Origin: Mactra quadrangularis
Lineage: Eukaryota; Mollusca; Bivalvia; Venerida; Mactridae
Length of the DNA: 64,000 nt
NCBI GenBank assembly: GCA_025267735.1
Contig: CM046305.1
Span: 37,655,108 to 37,719,107, forward strand
Direction of reading: 5' to 3'
Shown: positions 31,173 through 43,671 of the stretch, piece by piece
Numbering within the stretch: position 1 is the stretch's first letter
How the letters are laid out: every line of letters starts with the position of its first letter
The notes under the pieces: model-generated
The model's database searches: none
What the model was told of the DNA's origin: nothing
What the model saw: only the letters and a program-made list of their open reading frames with translations
Program-made: the position numbers and the translations under genes

Positions 31173-33921
31173 TAGGGGGGGTTGTTAATTTGACTTTTTT
31201 ATGGGACCCTTTTTAAAAAATGCTACATGTACTGACATGTAAGGAAAAGTATATCTTTTTAATTTCTGACCCCATTAACCCCCCTGTACATACCCTCTGA
31301 AGGTTGGCCACGCCCATTTTCACATAAATTACCAGTTTTTTACATTTAATTGCAATAAGTTGTATGGTATTGGACTGCAATATGTCATTTTATAGGTTTA
31401 TTAAGGTGCTGAGTTCAAATATGAAGTCAAAAACAAAGTTTAATCAAAACAATATGGCTGAAAAATCAAAATGGCCGCCAAAATAACCATAGTACAAGCA
31501 TATTCGGGAGTTTATTTATCCTGGACATTTAAAATGTTGTATCATGCCTGCAATATGTCAAGCTATAGGTTTCTAAGGTGCTGAATTCAAATATGAAGTT
31601 AATTTAAGAAACCAAAATGGCGAGAAATTCAAAATGGCTGCCAAATTTAACATAGTTTGTTTTAGCATATTCGGGTAATTACTTATCCTGGCATTCAATG
31701 TGTTGAATCATGCTAACATTATGTCAATTTGTAAGTTTGTTATGGTAATTAGTTCAAATATGAAGTCAAAACTAATTTAAACAACCCAATATGACCAAAA
31801 ATTCAAAATGGCTACCAAAATAACACATTTTCAATGTATACTGGTTATCAATGGTCAAATCTATATGTTGAATCATGGTTTGTTATCACTCTTAATGCAA
31901 TTGTTTAGATTATTTGTAAAATAATAAAGCAAATAATCATATATTACATATAATAATCTGTTTTGCAAGAACTTGTATCTTAATATTTAATGAGGTATGT
32001 CAGTTCAACACGAAAGTTAGACCTTACATTGCTCAAATAAATTTTCAGATTGGTGGCCTACACTTTCAAAGGCTATCGTAAAGATCCATTAATTTACGTA
32101 TTTTCCATTGTCCAATAGTGTAATGTTAAATTATACATCATCAGGCAACTGATATATACATATAAATATACCAGTAGTCAAATGACCATGGAAAATAGCT
32201 GCACATTTGGTTAAAATATGTAATCTTAAAGGTTTTGTGTTTAAGTTCTTGTAGTATTGTTTCTGTACCAAATGTTTTCTGCTCATCCTCAGTTATGGAG
32301 AAACCATTCTATACCTGTTTGTATTTATAAGTTTATGTCTTTATATAAAAATTCTCATTAGTTACAAAGTGTATGAAATATGAGCTAAAAAGTTTTCCTG
32401 TCTGTTTTAGCATTTATGAGAGATTCAAAGGTTTAATCAATCAACACATTGCATTTTGCTTGGTTTGGCTGTGATTGTATAAACCACTGCTCAAAAAAAT
32501 AATTGCCTATTTCAATTATTTGTTTCTTTACTTTTCTTTTACTCGGTTGTCACTTAAGCAATCTCATTTTCTAATCATGGAATGTTTTGCATTTGTTTCA
32601 ACTGTGCACAGTTGGCCAAATAATTGAACACAATCATCTCAGTCATTAGTTTTTAGGGCTAGTTAAAAGAAATGCAAGTAAGTATAAACAAATTAATAGA
32701 GATATAACCAAAATTGCAAATAAGAATTAAAGGGAATGACACAATTACTATTGTGATATTGGAAAATTGGAGAATACAATTCTTTGAATTTCTGAAAGCA
32801 ATTGTTGGTCCATTTACTTTTTGTGAAGATTTTGATACATACATTAGCCAAACTTAATAAACATAGAAACAGAGAAAGTAAATGAATTGCACCTAGAAAT
32901 CTGATAAGCTATAAAGTCATTCCTTACCAAGAAATCATTGCTTTATTATATTTTCAGAATTTAACAACGCAACACAGTCTTGTTAAAAAAAGTTGCAATC
33001 TATATTGTAGCTTAGATGCTTGATACATGATAGCATACAGCCATCACCCATGATGATCATTTAGTTACTAATATCTATAAAATTTCCTGGGAATTTTAAC
33101 TCTATTTTGCAACCAAAGTGCCAAGACATTTCCTATGCACATACTCATCAACAACTTAATGAAGTAAAGCAATCAAATACACATTTTTTAATCAAGACAT
33201 CATATGTGCCGCTGGTGAGGTTGGAACGAATGACCTCTCAGACCTTAACCCATAATCATACCTCTAGAGCTCTACTTCAGCTATATAATGAATAAAATAT
33301 ATTTGCACACTTATAATCAAGTGTCATACCTTTGGTCTTTTGTTAAGATTTCATGAACTAGAGTTAATTTATAAATTGCGTAACATGTTTAAAGTGTGCC
33401 GTTTATAACTGAAATATGATTTATTTTGGCGGCCATTTTGAATTTTCTGCCATGTTAGTTTGTTAAATTTAGTTTTGGAGTTAATATTTGAACTCAGCAC
33501 CATAAAACACATTTAGATTGATATATTGCAGGCATGATTCAACATATTCAATGCCCAGTAAATACAATACCCAAATATGTCCAAAATTTGGGTCATTTTG
33601 GCAGCCATGTTGAATTTTCTGCCATATTAAGTTGTTTAATTTAGATTTTGACTTCATATTTGAACTCAGCAGCCTAACAAACCAACATATTGATATATTG
33701 AAAGCCTATAAGAATTGATTTATAACAGTTGGATATAAAAAATTGTTATTTTTATGTAAAATGGGCGTGTCCGACTTTCAAGGGGTATGTACAGGGGGGT
33801 TAATGGGGTCACACAAATTTTTTTGTTGTTGATTCTATTATCATATTGATGGCACCATATTTTAAGCAGGGTCTCACATGGTTATCTTTAAAAAATGAAA
33901 ATAACACCCCCCCCCCCCCTA
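31173..33921. mobile_element. 2.75-kb non-autonomous element with long subrepeated inverted ends and 7-bp duplication
   Basis: TCCTGAA is duplicated at 31166-31172 and 33922-33928. Ends are TAGGGGGGG and a C-run ending CCCTA. The terminal 550-650 bp are inverted copies (shared GACCCCATTAACCCCCCTGT, with ATGGGCGTGTCC as ACGCCCAT). Within each terminus, subrepeats of about 170 bp carry TTCAAATATGAAGT and AAAATGGC(T/C)GCCA. The centre (31900-33400) is AT-rich and lacks a transposase frame. Confidence 0.85.
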
Positions 33922-34088
33922 TCCTGAACAGTATAACATGATGCTACTGTTAACCGGACATGTCCTGAACAGTGTAACATAACGCCACTGTTAACCAGAC
34001 ATTTCCCCAAAGGTGTCGAAACATCACATTTAAAGGGCCCTTTATACATCCCCAAAGGTGTCGAAACATCACCTTTAAAGGGACAATT
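33922..34088 (+). repeat. Two adjacent short tandem duplications
   Basis: TCCTGAACAGT with ACTGTTAACC occurs twice (33922-33997), then CCCCAAAGGTGTCGAAACAT occurs twice (34005-34081). They start exactly at the right border of the 31173-33921 element. Confidence 0.75.
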
Positions 34089-34796
34089 TATTTAGGTTGT
34101 CATTGCAGTCATATGAAACAAGGTATAAAATGACTGAGAGCGAGGCAATCCTCATTCCCATGTCATAATGCACTCACTCAATCACTTAGTATGTTTACCG
34201 TAATCGAACAAATATCCAGTATTTACATCAGCCGGGTTAATATAATTATGCGTCACTAACAGTTGAATAGCATACATATATTATATTCATATTATATTGT
34301 ATTTACGCCCAGCTTACAATGGTTGCGAGTTATATTTTAAAACACAGGATATTAATAAATGTACTTGCACGTACATATCCATAAATTGTTTGGTAGTAAA
34401 GACCGTTCAGAACGTGTTAACCGTCTGATCTTAAGTTTTGATGATGTTTTGTGTTATTTTTTTAGGTCAACAAATAGAACTCATAGTTTTAAAATATGGG
34501 CCCTAAATGCCCCTGTCAAGGGCCTAAGGGAGAAAAGGGTAGTTATATTGGGACCGTCCCGTTATTACAACCGACGCCTTCGTTGGTCGTAATGGTGTAA
34601 CTTTACTGTATATTTGAGTCTCCTGCTAATCAAGTCTGGCTGAAGGTATGTCAGGCAAAATTAAGAATTTCGTTGATTTAATAGATTTAATTTTTTAAAT
34701 ATAAATCCTTAATTAATAGGTCAATTTCCATATATTCCATTCTCTAAGTAAAATTGTACATAAATTTATACATAAACCTGTAGCCTGTTCAATTTC
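34089..34796. other. Spacer, nothing recognised
   Basis: A possible family F remnant (GGTGTAACTTTACTGTA) ends near 34610. Otherwise featureless. Confidence 0.35.
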
Positions 34797-34950
34797 CCTA
34801 AACGTTCCAAAAACGTTCCGTAACGATACATTCGGAACTTCTCGGCCATTCGCTGCGAATAATCTCGGACATATTTAGACGCTATTTTGAAACTATCGGT
34901 GTTGAAGTAAACAAATATACGATCGTTTAGGCAATGAGTGATGTTTCGTT
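34797..34950 (+). repeat. Fold-back MITE family B, left half only
   Basis: Matches the left arm of 1295-1596 (GTTCAATTTCCCTAAACG through GCAATGAGTGATGTTTCG) and stops at the centre of symmetry. Confidence 0.8.
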
Positions 34951-35984
34951 TCGTTGATTTAATTTTTGTTTAATTGTTGATTTTATTGTTAACTTTTTCG
35001 TTGCTTATTCGGAAGTGTTTACTCTCCTATTCCCACCCAGCAAAGTCAGTACATATAGTTATAAAGACTCAAGGTCAATTCCCATATATTCCTTTCTCTA
35101 AGTAAATTGTAAACTAAAAGTCAAGTACGAGGTACTGTATGAGATCGGCTTTATTAACGCGCCATTATTTGTCATCTTTATTAAGGATTTGTTGAGTAGA
35201 TTGACTTTCGTGCTTATTAAAATACTTCACCGTGACTTTTAAAGGTCGAGTGGATCTAAGACTAACTATACATAGGTTAACAAAACTTTATTAAAATATT
35301 TTTACTTTTTGACATAATTAAAATGTTACATTGACTCAAAACACGAGGAGGTTCCTAATATTTACCTAAGGAAACCGACATAAATATTAAAATATTTGTT
35401 TTCTATATCGAGGATTGCCCGCAAGACTGTAGTAACTACGGTCTTTTAACAATGTACTTACTACAGTCTTGCAAGCAAACATCGATATAAAAGACCAAAT
35501 TACAATTTGAACAGCGCACAACGAATAAAAACACTAATGTCCGGACTGGGTTGATTTTAATTAAGGTTACGCAGCAGGACTTTCGAAAATCGTTAAAATC
35601 CAATCGCTAGTACATATTACGATTGGTACAATAAAACTTGCTATAAACAAACCACCCATAGTGAAAAAAGATTTAACATTCGCGGTGGAGACATAAACAT
35701 TGACTGTATTTGTTTGTTATTGTGTTTACGTCACTTTAAATAATGTTTTCATATCGACTGCTTCGTCAAACCAAATTGTTGGACAATATTAACCCTAAAA
35801 GAATTTCAGTATCCTTTCAATTTAGAATTAAAAGTCACCAGTCTGATATTGAACATCTGAATTCAGAAAACAGTATGAAAATCAAGAAACGTGAAAAATC
35901 TGAACATGTTGCCCATTTATTCATTATGTATACACGTATTAACATTGTAACAAAACATGAGTAATGTTATGTAACTGATAAAAA
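34951..35984. other. Spacer with an 86-bp imperfect hairpin
   Basis: At 35404-35489 arms of about 32 bp pair (GCAAGACTGTAGTAA with TTACTACAGTCTTGC; ends TATATCG and CGATATA). A 73-codon frame at 35743-35964 has no motif and is not called. Confidence 0.5.
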
Positions 35985-36350
35985 TCCATAGTCCGAACTG
36001 AGATTCGAACCCATGACATCTCAATTCGTCAGCGGACACTCTACCACGTCGCCAAAAACCTAGCTTGAAGACAATGGAGTACAAGTACCGTATTATTCCT
36101 CTGCTACAAACACCCTCTCCTTAACAGAATTCGTCCCCGAATTCTTGGAGCTTGAATGTCTGTGGGACAGTCTTAAGATGCAATCACCCGATTTCTAGTA
36201 GGTCATTTACGTTTGCTGTCAAATGTAACCCCATAAAAACCTATGATTCGCACTGAGATTCGAATCCACGACATCTCCAGTCGTAAGCAGACATGTCGCC
36301 ATGAAAGCTAGCTTAAAGGCAAGGAAGTACAATGCCGTATTATACCTCTG
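35985..36350 (-). mobile_element. Pair of tRNA-headed SINEs, family 5, same orientation
   Basis: Two units of similar sequence (35985-36110 and 36226-36350). On the minus strand each has a B box (GGTTCGAATCTCAGTTCGG in the first) and an A-box region near GTGGTAGAGTGTCCGC, preceded by a conserved CAGAGG(A/T)ATAATACGG segment. They may be a dimeric SINE or two insertions. Confidence 0.6.
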
Positions 36351-36960
36351 CTGTAGTCATACTAAAGGCCCGTTGTTCTGTAAACGAAACGAATCAAAGG
36401 AATGTAATTTTGTGTCGCTTCAAACAAGTATCGTGTACAATTTAGTTCATGGCTATAAGTCCATGTGCTTTTGTCAATTGAAATTTTGTTCTGTTCTGTT
36501 CCGATCTGTTCTGTGTAATTGCTAAAGAACAGTCACATTTCACATATAAGTTTATAAAAGCAACTTAATGTTGGTCAATACTTTTAATTAAGGTTTCTCC
36601 AATCTACTTTATTAAATAGAAAGAAAGCTCAGTCATTCATTTAATGTACTTATATACACACAATGAATATCTACATTTGTAATTATCTTGGTATAATGAG
36701 TTAGTTAATTGACATCTGATCAAGTCTATATATACATAAACCTGGTTTATTTGACTTGTAGTTAACATGTCTTTAACGCTTACTGTCGAAAATTATAGGT
36801 TTGATAGAACTAAAAATTGCCTGTTCTAAAAATATGTAACTGTTTGAGTATCACTGTTATGTTTATTGACTATTCTAATGAAATAAATTCACACCGACCT
36901 ATTTAAATGCAACAAAGAAGCCGGGTTTTCTGCACTTTACTAAATTAAAGACAGGGGCAG
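36351..36960. other. Spacer, nothing recognised
   Basis: AT-rich sequence with no supportable feature. Confidence 0.4.
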
Positions 36961-37115
36961 ATAGTAATAATAATATTTATTTGGCATAGTGTACACATAC
37001 CATAATTACATTAACATATATCACAGCATGTTGTAATTAACCATGACAAGCACACCAACACCAGGGATAGCACAAAAAAGGCAAGCCCTTATTTCCATTG
37101 TGGTCCCTAGTAGAT
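36961..37115 (-). mobile_element. Retroelement 3' end, family G, copy 2
   Basis: AAT-rich left edge followed by TTTATTTGGCATAGTGTACA, CATGACAAGCACACCAACAC and GGCAAGCCCTTATTTCCATT, as in 22504-22650. Confidence 0.7.
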
Positions 37116-37939
37116 TATCCTATCATGCATTCGGAACATCTCGATCATTCATCGAATTGACATTCGTAGTAAATATTCGAAAGATTCCAAATGCTAATGA
37201 TGTAGAAATATTAAGTAAAATGGTTTCATAATAAAAACATTAGAGAAAGTATAATGGGCGGCATGCCAATGGGTTATACACTGCAGGATAACGCGAAGCG
37301 CTATTTATGCAAACGTCCACAAATTCCATTATTCTTCAGCAGACTGGCTATGCACCCACAGTGTATATATAAATTGGCACTAGTTAACAAACAATTTTAA
37401 TTATATGCTCATAGTCATACCTGTCATTTTAGTTCCAGTACTAGGACCATGAAAAATCGAAGAGCAAAAGTCAGTCTTAATGCAGGAATTATTTTTACCT
37501 CAAATGAAACATTTGGGACTTAAAAACCGCAAAACATCGCTTAATTTTGCAATAACTGGTAGTCTTGATTGCAAAACTCTACCGTACCTTCAAATTTTGC
37601 GCTCTCAAATAATCCATTTGATTCGAATGATATAATGAGTATTCCTGGAACAATTAGTGTTGTACAACTTAAGCATTCGGCTTCCTTTGATATTTAGCGT
37701 CTTTATTATCATAGTTAAGTAACACTCAGAGTAAAACTGATTTGAAGTATCCCAGAATCTCATTTTGACACGTTCGTAATTGATTACGAGCGTATATGAA
37801 CACTCTATTTATTATCTGTATATCATGTAATGTTTGTAGATATTCAATTAATTAATTATTAATGGAATCAATAGTTATAAAACTGACACTATTTTGTTCC
37901 TCATGATTTCTCTCGTAGAACTAAGACGAATTGATATTG
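37116..37939. other. Spacer, nothing recognised
   Basis: No exon-like or repeat-bounded segment found. Confidence 0.4.
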
Positions 37940-38213
37940 CAGGGGCGGATTCAGGATTTTTTTCTAGGGGGGTCCGAGTTTTTTTAGGGGGGGGGGATCT
38001 GAACTTTCGAACCACATCATACTTTTTACAGAAAAAATGCAACTTATTAATAATAAAAACTACATAATCATTAAATCTATGTTAATCACCGATAAAAATT
38101 GCTTCATGCGACTTAAAAATGACTTACAGGCAAGAAATGCACTAATGAGCAGGTACATTTTCCAAAAAATTTTGGGGTCCGGACCCCCCTGCCCCCCAGC
38201 TGGATCCGTCTAT
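37940..38213 (+). mobile_element. MITE family D, 5-bp target duplication
   Basis: Ends CAGGGGCGGATTCAGG and CTGGATCCGTCTATG; TATTG repeats at 37935-37939 and 38214-38218. The body carries ACTTAAAAATGACTTACAGG as in the other copies. Confidence 0.85.
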
Positions 38214-38392
38214 GTATTGTATGAAGAAATACTACTGTACAAATAGGTGTAAGAAAAATCTCCATAGGGCGAACATAGTGTGGACAATATTAATTATTTA
38301 GTAGGTACTTAGACCAAATTCGATACTTATTCTGCGGGTATAAACATTGAAACATATGCTGTATTTTTGTTTTCTGTACTTCGTGCATAATG

Positions 38393-38540
38393 TTAATATT
38401 TATTTGGCATTTTTGTACACATAGCAAAATTACAAAGAACACATATTTCACTAACAGTATGTGGTAATTTGCTGTGACAAGCACACCACTATCAGGGATA
38501 GCACAAAAAGGGGCAAGCCCTTATTTCCATTGTTGTCCCA
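38393..38540 (-). mobile_element. Retroelement 3' end, family G, copy 3
   Basis: ATATTTATTTGGCATTTTTG, GTGACAAGCACACCACTATC and GGGCAAGCCCTTATTTCCAT match the other two copies in the same orientation. Confidence 0.7.
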
Positions 38541-39127
38541 TGAAAAAGTGTAGAGTTTAACTATTACTATCAAGTTGAAATTAATAAATTGAAGACCGGT
38601 TTAAAGTTGATTCCATATACATGTTCAGCTGATTTTGCACTTGTACGCTAACCCCGAATCCTTGAAATCACCTTTAAGCAGGTGACCCCCTAACAGTACC
38701 TATTTACACCTGGGTGAAATGAAATGAAACAATATTTAAGATAAAGATTGCATTGTCCATCAAATGACTATATTTACCGATCGCATTTTTCGAAGAAGCT
38801 TTGTTTAGAGTTTTTTTCTGTTTTTAGTGCGTATAAAGATACATCAGTTACAATGTATAAAGCATGCAGTAATCGTTTACTCACTTCCGCTAGATATGTA
38901 TAAATCTCTGACCATAAGCTGTTAACCCGTTCAAAATACATGATATCGCAAGTGACTGAAAAGTTTTCCCTCTTTATAGAATACATTACGGTTACAGAAA
39001 ATATATTCATGACCAAGCATACTCTCCTTTGCATCCCTTAAAGTTTCATGCGTTCACTTTCTCATTTGAATTAAGTATATTCACTGAGCTGCGAGTGGAG
39101 CGTAGACCAAGCTATAATTCGTTTGCT
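38541..39127. other. Spacer, nothing recognised
   Basis: A minus-strand open frame of 86 codons (38774-39034) has no motif or splice context and is left out. Confidence 0.35.
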
Positions 39128-39280
39128 CTCGTCTGTATAGACGCGACACAATGACCAAGACATAATGCGCTCGCGCTCGTCTGTATAGACGCAACGCAAT
39201 GACCAAGACATAATGCGCTCGCGCTCGTCTGTATAGACGCAACACAATGACCAAGACATAATGCGCTCGCGCTCGTCTGT
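39128..39280 (+). repeat. 48-bp CpG-rich minisatellite, about 3.2 units
   Basis: Units start at 39128, 39176, 39224 and 39272 with consensus core CTCGTCTGTATAGACGCAAC and GCGCTCGCG. This is the most CpG-dense stretch of an otherwise AT-rich neighbourhood. Each unit contains the palindrome GTCTGTATAGAC. Confidence 0.9.
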
Positions 39281-39857
39281 TTAATGCAAAAATAAATAAA
39301 TTATTGTACTTACAATAACTAATGTTATAACCAAGTTTTCAAGACTTCAGACGAAGTTTCTTTTAAATCAAATATCCACACCATTCAGATATCACTCGCG
39401 GTACACATTTGTACGCATACAAAAATATAGAAGTACATGTAATTCCAATAAATCGTTACAATACAGCTTGTTAGATCTATATTACAAGTTTAGTATATTA
39501 TTTATGATTGCCTGGCTTGACATGTGATTATCTAAGATTATGGGAAAAACCGTCAAATAGATTTAGGCTGGATTTATCCACTGGCCAATAAATACTGACC
39601 ATTTTAAACTGACCAATACACTCTATACGTTAACCTTTTATGGTTAATGTTACGTTCATACACTGTTATAAACAAAGAATTAACTTATTTAATTGTGTAT
39701 AAAAATTTAATATTATAATAATTTCAGTATTTAAAATGAAATGACAATTGATAATCGAGATATGGATTTTGCATTTAAATTGAAAGAGTTCTTTATCTAT
39801 AGCTTTTACATGTATCATTCGTGGTTGTCATGTTTAAATAGTCGTTTGAATATTTAT
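39281..39857. other. AT-rich spacer
   Basis: Nothing recognised. Confidence 0.4.
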
Positions 39858-40254
39858 CAATCTGATTGAAACCCGATCTAAAATTTTCTGCTCGCATACT
39901 CGCTAATTTAGATCTGACCTTTTTCAAACGAAAGTCACGTTCGGGCGACCTTTTCTCATCATAATATTCATGACGAAATTGTTATGATACGTAACTTGTT
40001 TACATCATCTACGTCACGCAATTTGAAATGAGCCGCTCAATCGCAGACTGTGAATAATACCGCTGTTAAATTAGCATTCAAACTTGGTCTAAAACTAGAA
40101 ATTACGAAATCAAAATGTGATTAATAGTATTTTCGTCTAGATGAAAGATACGCATTGATTTGTAGAAACAAAGTTCATCTCGACGTGACCTTCCACGGAG
40201 AAAGTAGAGATCCTGTACGACAACGCTCTACAGGATATCTTTTTACGGAGATTG
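39858..40254. mobile_element. MITE family C, full copy
   Basis: CAATCTG and GGAGATTG ends with the family body. Nine-base flanks AATATTTAT and AATCGTTAT agree at 7 of 9 positions. Confidence 0.85.
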
Positions 40255-40367
40255 AATCGTTATTGCATAAAATATGTTTTTGTTTTAGTTTGACAAAGTG
40301 TCAATTTCTTTAACAAGCATGTGTCTTTTTATAATTATTTAGCAGTTCCTTAACAGTGTTGCTCTTG

Positions 40368-40735
40368 GTGCGCCTAATAACTGGTTAACTGCTTAATCCA
40401 GAGCTAAAGCCTTGCCAGGAACAGTGCGTAGGTTGACAGACCGCCGTCAGTGCTATGATCTATAAAATGTGTTGTTACGGCAAACAAAAAGCGAAATCAC
40501 TGGGGAACAAGAAATTGTGGCCTATTCAGATTTCACGGTCACGTGGTCTTCAGATGGTCAACTAACACTAGCTTTTTGTGAATTTCTTACATCAGTCAAA
40601 TAGAAAAAGTCTAATAGAGCATACAACTCTTTTTTTCTGAAAATGTCTGTAAATTGTCATTGCTCCGTCTGAGCCCCTCGGCGCAATATATAACCTTTTT
40701 GTGTTAATGCGCCGTTAAACCCAAACAAACAATTA
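40368..40735 (+). mobile_element. SINE fragments
   Basis: 40368-40490 matches the 3' body of SINE family 1 (ACTGGTTAACTGCTTAATCC through TGTTACGGCAAACAAA). 40676-40735 resembles another SINE tail (TGCGCCGTTAAACCCAAAC). Confidence 0.55.
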
Positions 40736-41764
40736 ACCCTCTGAATCCTCTGCACAGATAATGTCTGCAAATGAACTACTTTATGAATAATTTCCTTTAT
40801 AAGCAGAGATTTTAACAATCAAAGTTTACTCATACAAATAAAGTTGAGAGATTTTTTGGGGGAGAGACAACTATTAGCTATTTCATGTGCCATTTGATGT
40901 CATTTAATTAACAAGGCCATGCCATATTGGAATTTCGGAAATTTGTTAAGTGTCCGCGTGCGCGTAGATTTTAGAATCCATAATTTAAAAAAAGATGTTG
41001 GTGAAATTTTCTTAAATAATTCCATTATTCAGGAATTCAATAACGACAATTTCATTCGGGTAAATGTGTTCGGCAACGACGCTATTCTTTGTAAGCAATT
41101 TATCATAACTGTGCCATTAATGCTATATAAATTTTACGGGGAAAAAACTAGTTATTTTATAATGAATCAAATGTTTAAGTACATGCTTTAACTAGTAATT
41201 TCAATAGTAATTCAGACCATTTTTTTATATAATGATGATGTTTTCCATTAAAAAAATATACATTGTATATATAATGCATTGTTTTTGTCGTAAAATATTA
41301 GTCTTTTCGTTTCCGGTTTGTGTGTTTTTGAGAATAGGTACCTAGGTTTGTCAAACTTGAGTTGACATTTAACAAAATAACGATTTGGCATGGCCTTATA
41401 TACATGTAAATGGAAAAGCTGCGAAAAGCAAATGTATGTTTACATGTACCTCCTAATTGGTTATTGTAATTCATGTGACTATAGAGACTGCAAGTGATTT
41501 TTAACAAAATATTAAACTGCTTCTATGCTTTATTGAGATTTTATCAACACAGACTGTCTTTACCAATTTTTATGACTCGCGTCAGTAATAACAGTAAGGG
41601 GAGTTAAGCAGTACGTACTTGAAGATAGATCTCCTATTTGTCCTAACAGAGTTGTCTTTTCTTACATCACAAAAAAGGTACATGCACATAGGTAGTATAT
41701 TTACGGGTTGAGATGTCTACGGGTTGAGTTGTCCCGCAACCGTAACGTTCGCTAACAGTCGTTA
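40736..41764. other. Spacer, one unsupported frame
   Basis: A 90-codon plus-strand frame (40919-41191) lacks recognisable motifs and splice borders. Nothing else was identified. Confidence 0.35.
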
Positions 41765-42087
41765 CTGAACCTGCTGGTGACCTTTTCTCTTTGTAATATT
41801 CATGACGCAATTATTGTGTATGGTAACTTGTTTACATCGCCTACGTCACGCAATTTGAAAAGAGCTGTCCACTAACAGCCTGTGAATAACACCAACGTCA
41901 AATTAGCTAGCAGACCTCGGTCCAAAATAGAAAATACGAAATAAAGACGCTATTATAAGTGTTTCGTCTAATGAAGGCTATGCATTGATTGGTCGACACA
42001 CAGGTCATCTCGACGTGACCCTCGGAGCGGCCTTAAGATATCATATACAACAGAGGTCTAAAATGATATCTGTTCACAGAGATTGTG
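41765..42087. repeat. MITE family C, truncated and diverged copy
   Basis: Shares TAACTTGTTTACATCGCCTA and CATCTCGACGTGACC with other copies; the right end is intact (AGAGATTG) but the left terminus is missing. Confidence 0.75.
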
Positions 42088-42097
42088 AAACAAGTTC

Positions 42098-42282
42098 TTA
42101 CAACTTAGATTAATAACTTTCGAGTCCGCTTCCTGGTCACCCTGTACTGAACGAGTAGGACAAAATTTCTTGTTCAAGGAAACAACGGGGTAGCTTTTGG
42201 ATGGGATTCAAACCAAAGCGGAGCTGGCTATCCAATGATTACCAGTCCAATGTCGTAACCGCTCGGCCAAGCCCGCTATATT
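42098..42282 (-). mobile_element. tRNA-headed SINE, family 3, reverse
   Basis: Minus-strand head GGCTTGGCCGAGCGGTTACG and B box TTTGAATCCCATCC, body as in 7919-8115. It directly follows the family C copy. Confidence 0.75.
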
Positions 42283-42545
42283 GATACAATGACCTCGTAT
42301 AACATAAAATGTATAGAAAGGGTCCTTGGTTGATATAATACAATGATTGAAAAACAATAATTTGAGTGGTTTTGTTCAGTTTATTTGATGAAAAAATATC
42401 AGAATTGAGTAAGGCATTTTACATCACAGATTGGCAACATAAAACATTAAAGCATTTACAATATACATGTAAAGACAACACTAAACAACCGGTATAAATA
42501 TCAACACACGTTAACATGCATAAGAAACCGTGGCTAAGTAAGCTA

Positions 42546-42775
42546 CAAGCAAGATTTTGTATCAAGAGTCCTAAAGGGAGCGCAAGTTCGAATCGTACAA
42601 TGTCTAGTTATACACTTTCATAAAAGTTCGACCGTAATGTCGATTTTTCTGCATTAGAAAGATGTATGAAAGGTTGCTTGCCTTGTAAAAGTTTTGGTGT
42701 GTTATAGGGGTTGGTCATAGACAAAAGTTTGTCCTGGACTAGCTTGTTTAGGTGATCTAGCCACCGTAAAAGTAT
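42546..42775 (+). mobile_element. SINE family 2, degenerate copy
   Basis: B-box-like AGTTCGAATCGT, ATGTCGATTTTTCTGCATTA and the tail segment CTAGCCACCGTAAAA align with 9662-9905, with many substitutions. Confidence 0.5.
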
Positions 42776-42943
42776 CCCTCCCCCCCCCTCAAAAAATACA
42801 AATAAAAAGGCGTTCAGACATAAACAATGAAATAAAACACACGAAAACGTTCACATACAAAATTGAACATTTGGTTACAGGATTGATAAACGAAAGTACA
42901 TAGTGTGCGTCAGCTTTTTTTGGGGGGGCGGAGGAAGAAAGAT

Positions 42944-43078
42944 ATTTGATGAAATATTTATTATCCTTACATAATACTTAAATAATAAAATCCGAGGATT
43001 CCAACTGATAGGACCTGCTTGCCAATTGGATCGCTTCAGACTTTATCAAGGAAGGATAACTGACTAATATCTCTCATT
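42944..43078 (-). repeat. MITE family A, partial copy
   Basis: Matches one end of family A (AAATCCGAGGATTCCAACTG and GGATAACTGACTAATATC). Confidence 0.65.
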
Positions 43079-43671
43079 ATATATAGCTTATCATGTGAAA
43101 AATGTTATTTAAAATATTTCCAATTTCAAATATATATTTATGCTTCCACTTTTAAGCAAATGTGACTGAATCCATTCATAATTACCCTGCAACAGTTGAA
43201 ATGTACATCACATACAATACTTCTTGGACTATAAATGTGAAAAGCTGCTATTTTTATTATTTGCTAAATATTGTAGAATGCATCTTTTATCGATTCTGCA
43301 TTAACTAACATTTGTGATCAATAATTACATATTTGAGGTTTGATAAGTAAAAAATATATGTAAAAAATAACTTAACTGACAATGAATGCAATATCAAAGA
43401 TGCTTATGTAATTGTGAATTTTCTGCATGGAATGAAGACCAGTTTTTACATGAGTGCAACTGATTCTAAAATAATAAAATATTTCTCAAAACAATAATCC
43501 CTGTTCGAAGAAAAACTGTTTCAAAATCTTAAGAAAATAAATATGAATAGTCTTACTAGCTCCTTAGTAATACTAAAATATTATTATGATTATGTTACAA
43601 GCAGCCCTTTGCCGGCACGTTCTATACATTAAACCATGTAATCGAGCAATAGATCTACATGAACATGACGT
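43079..43671 (-). other. Downstream flank of the filamin-like gene
   Basis: AT-rich. A minus-strand AATAAA lies at 43253-43258, about 760 nt past the stop, and could be a polyadenylation signal. No other feature. Confidence 0.35.

Noticed and set aside
40919..41191. 90-codon open frame
   Set aside because: No motif, no splice borders, and composition like the surrounding spacer.
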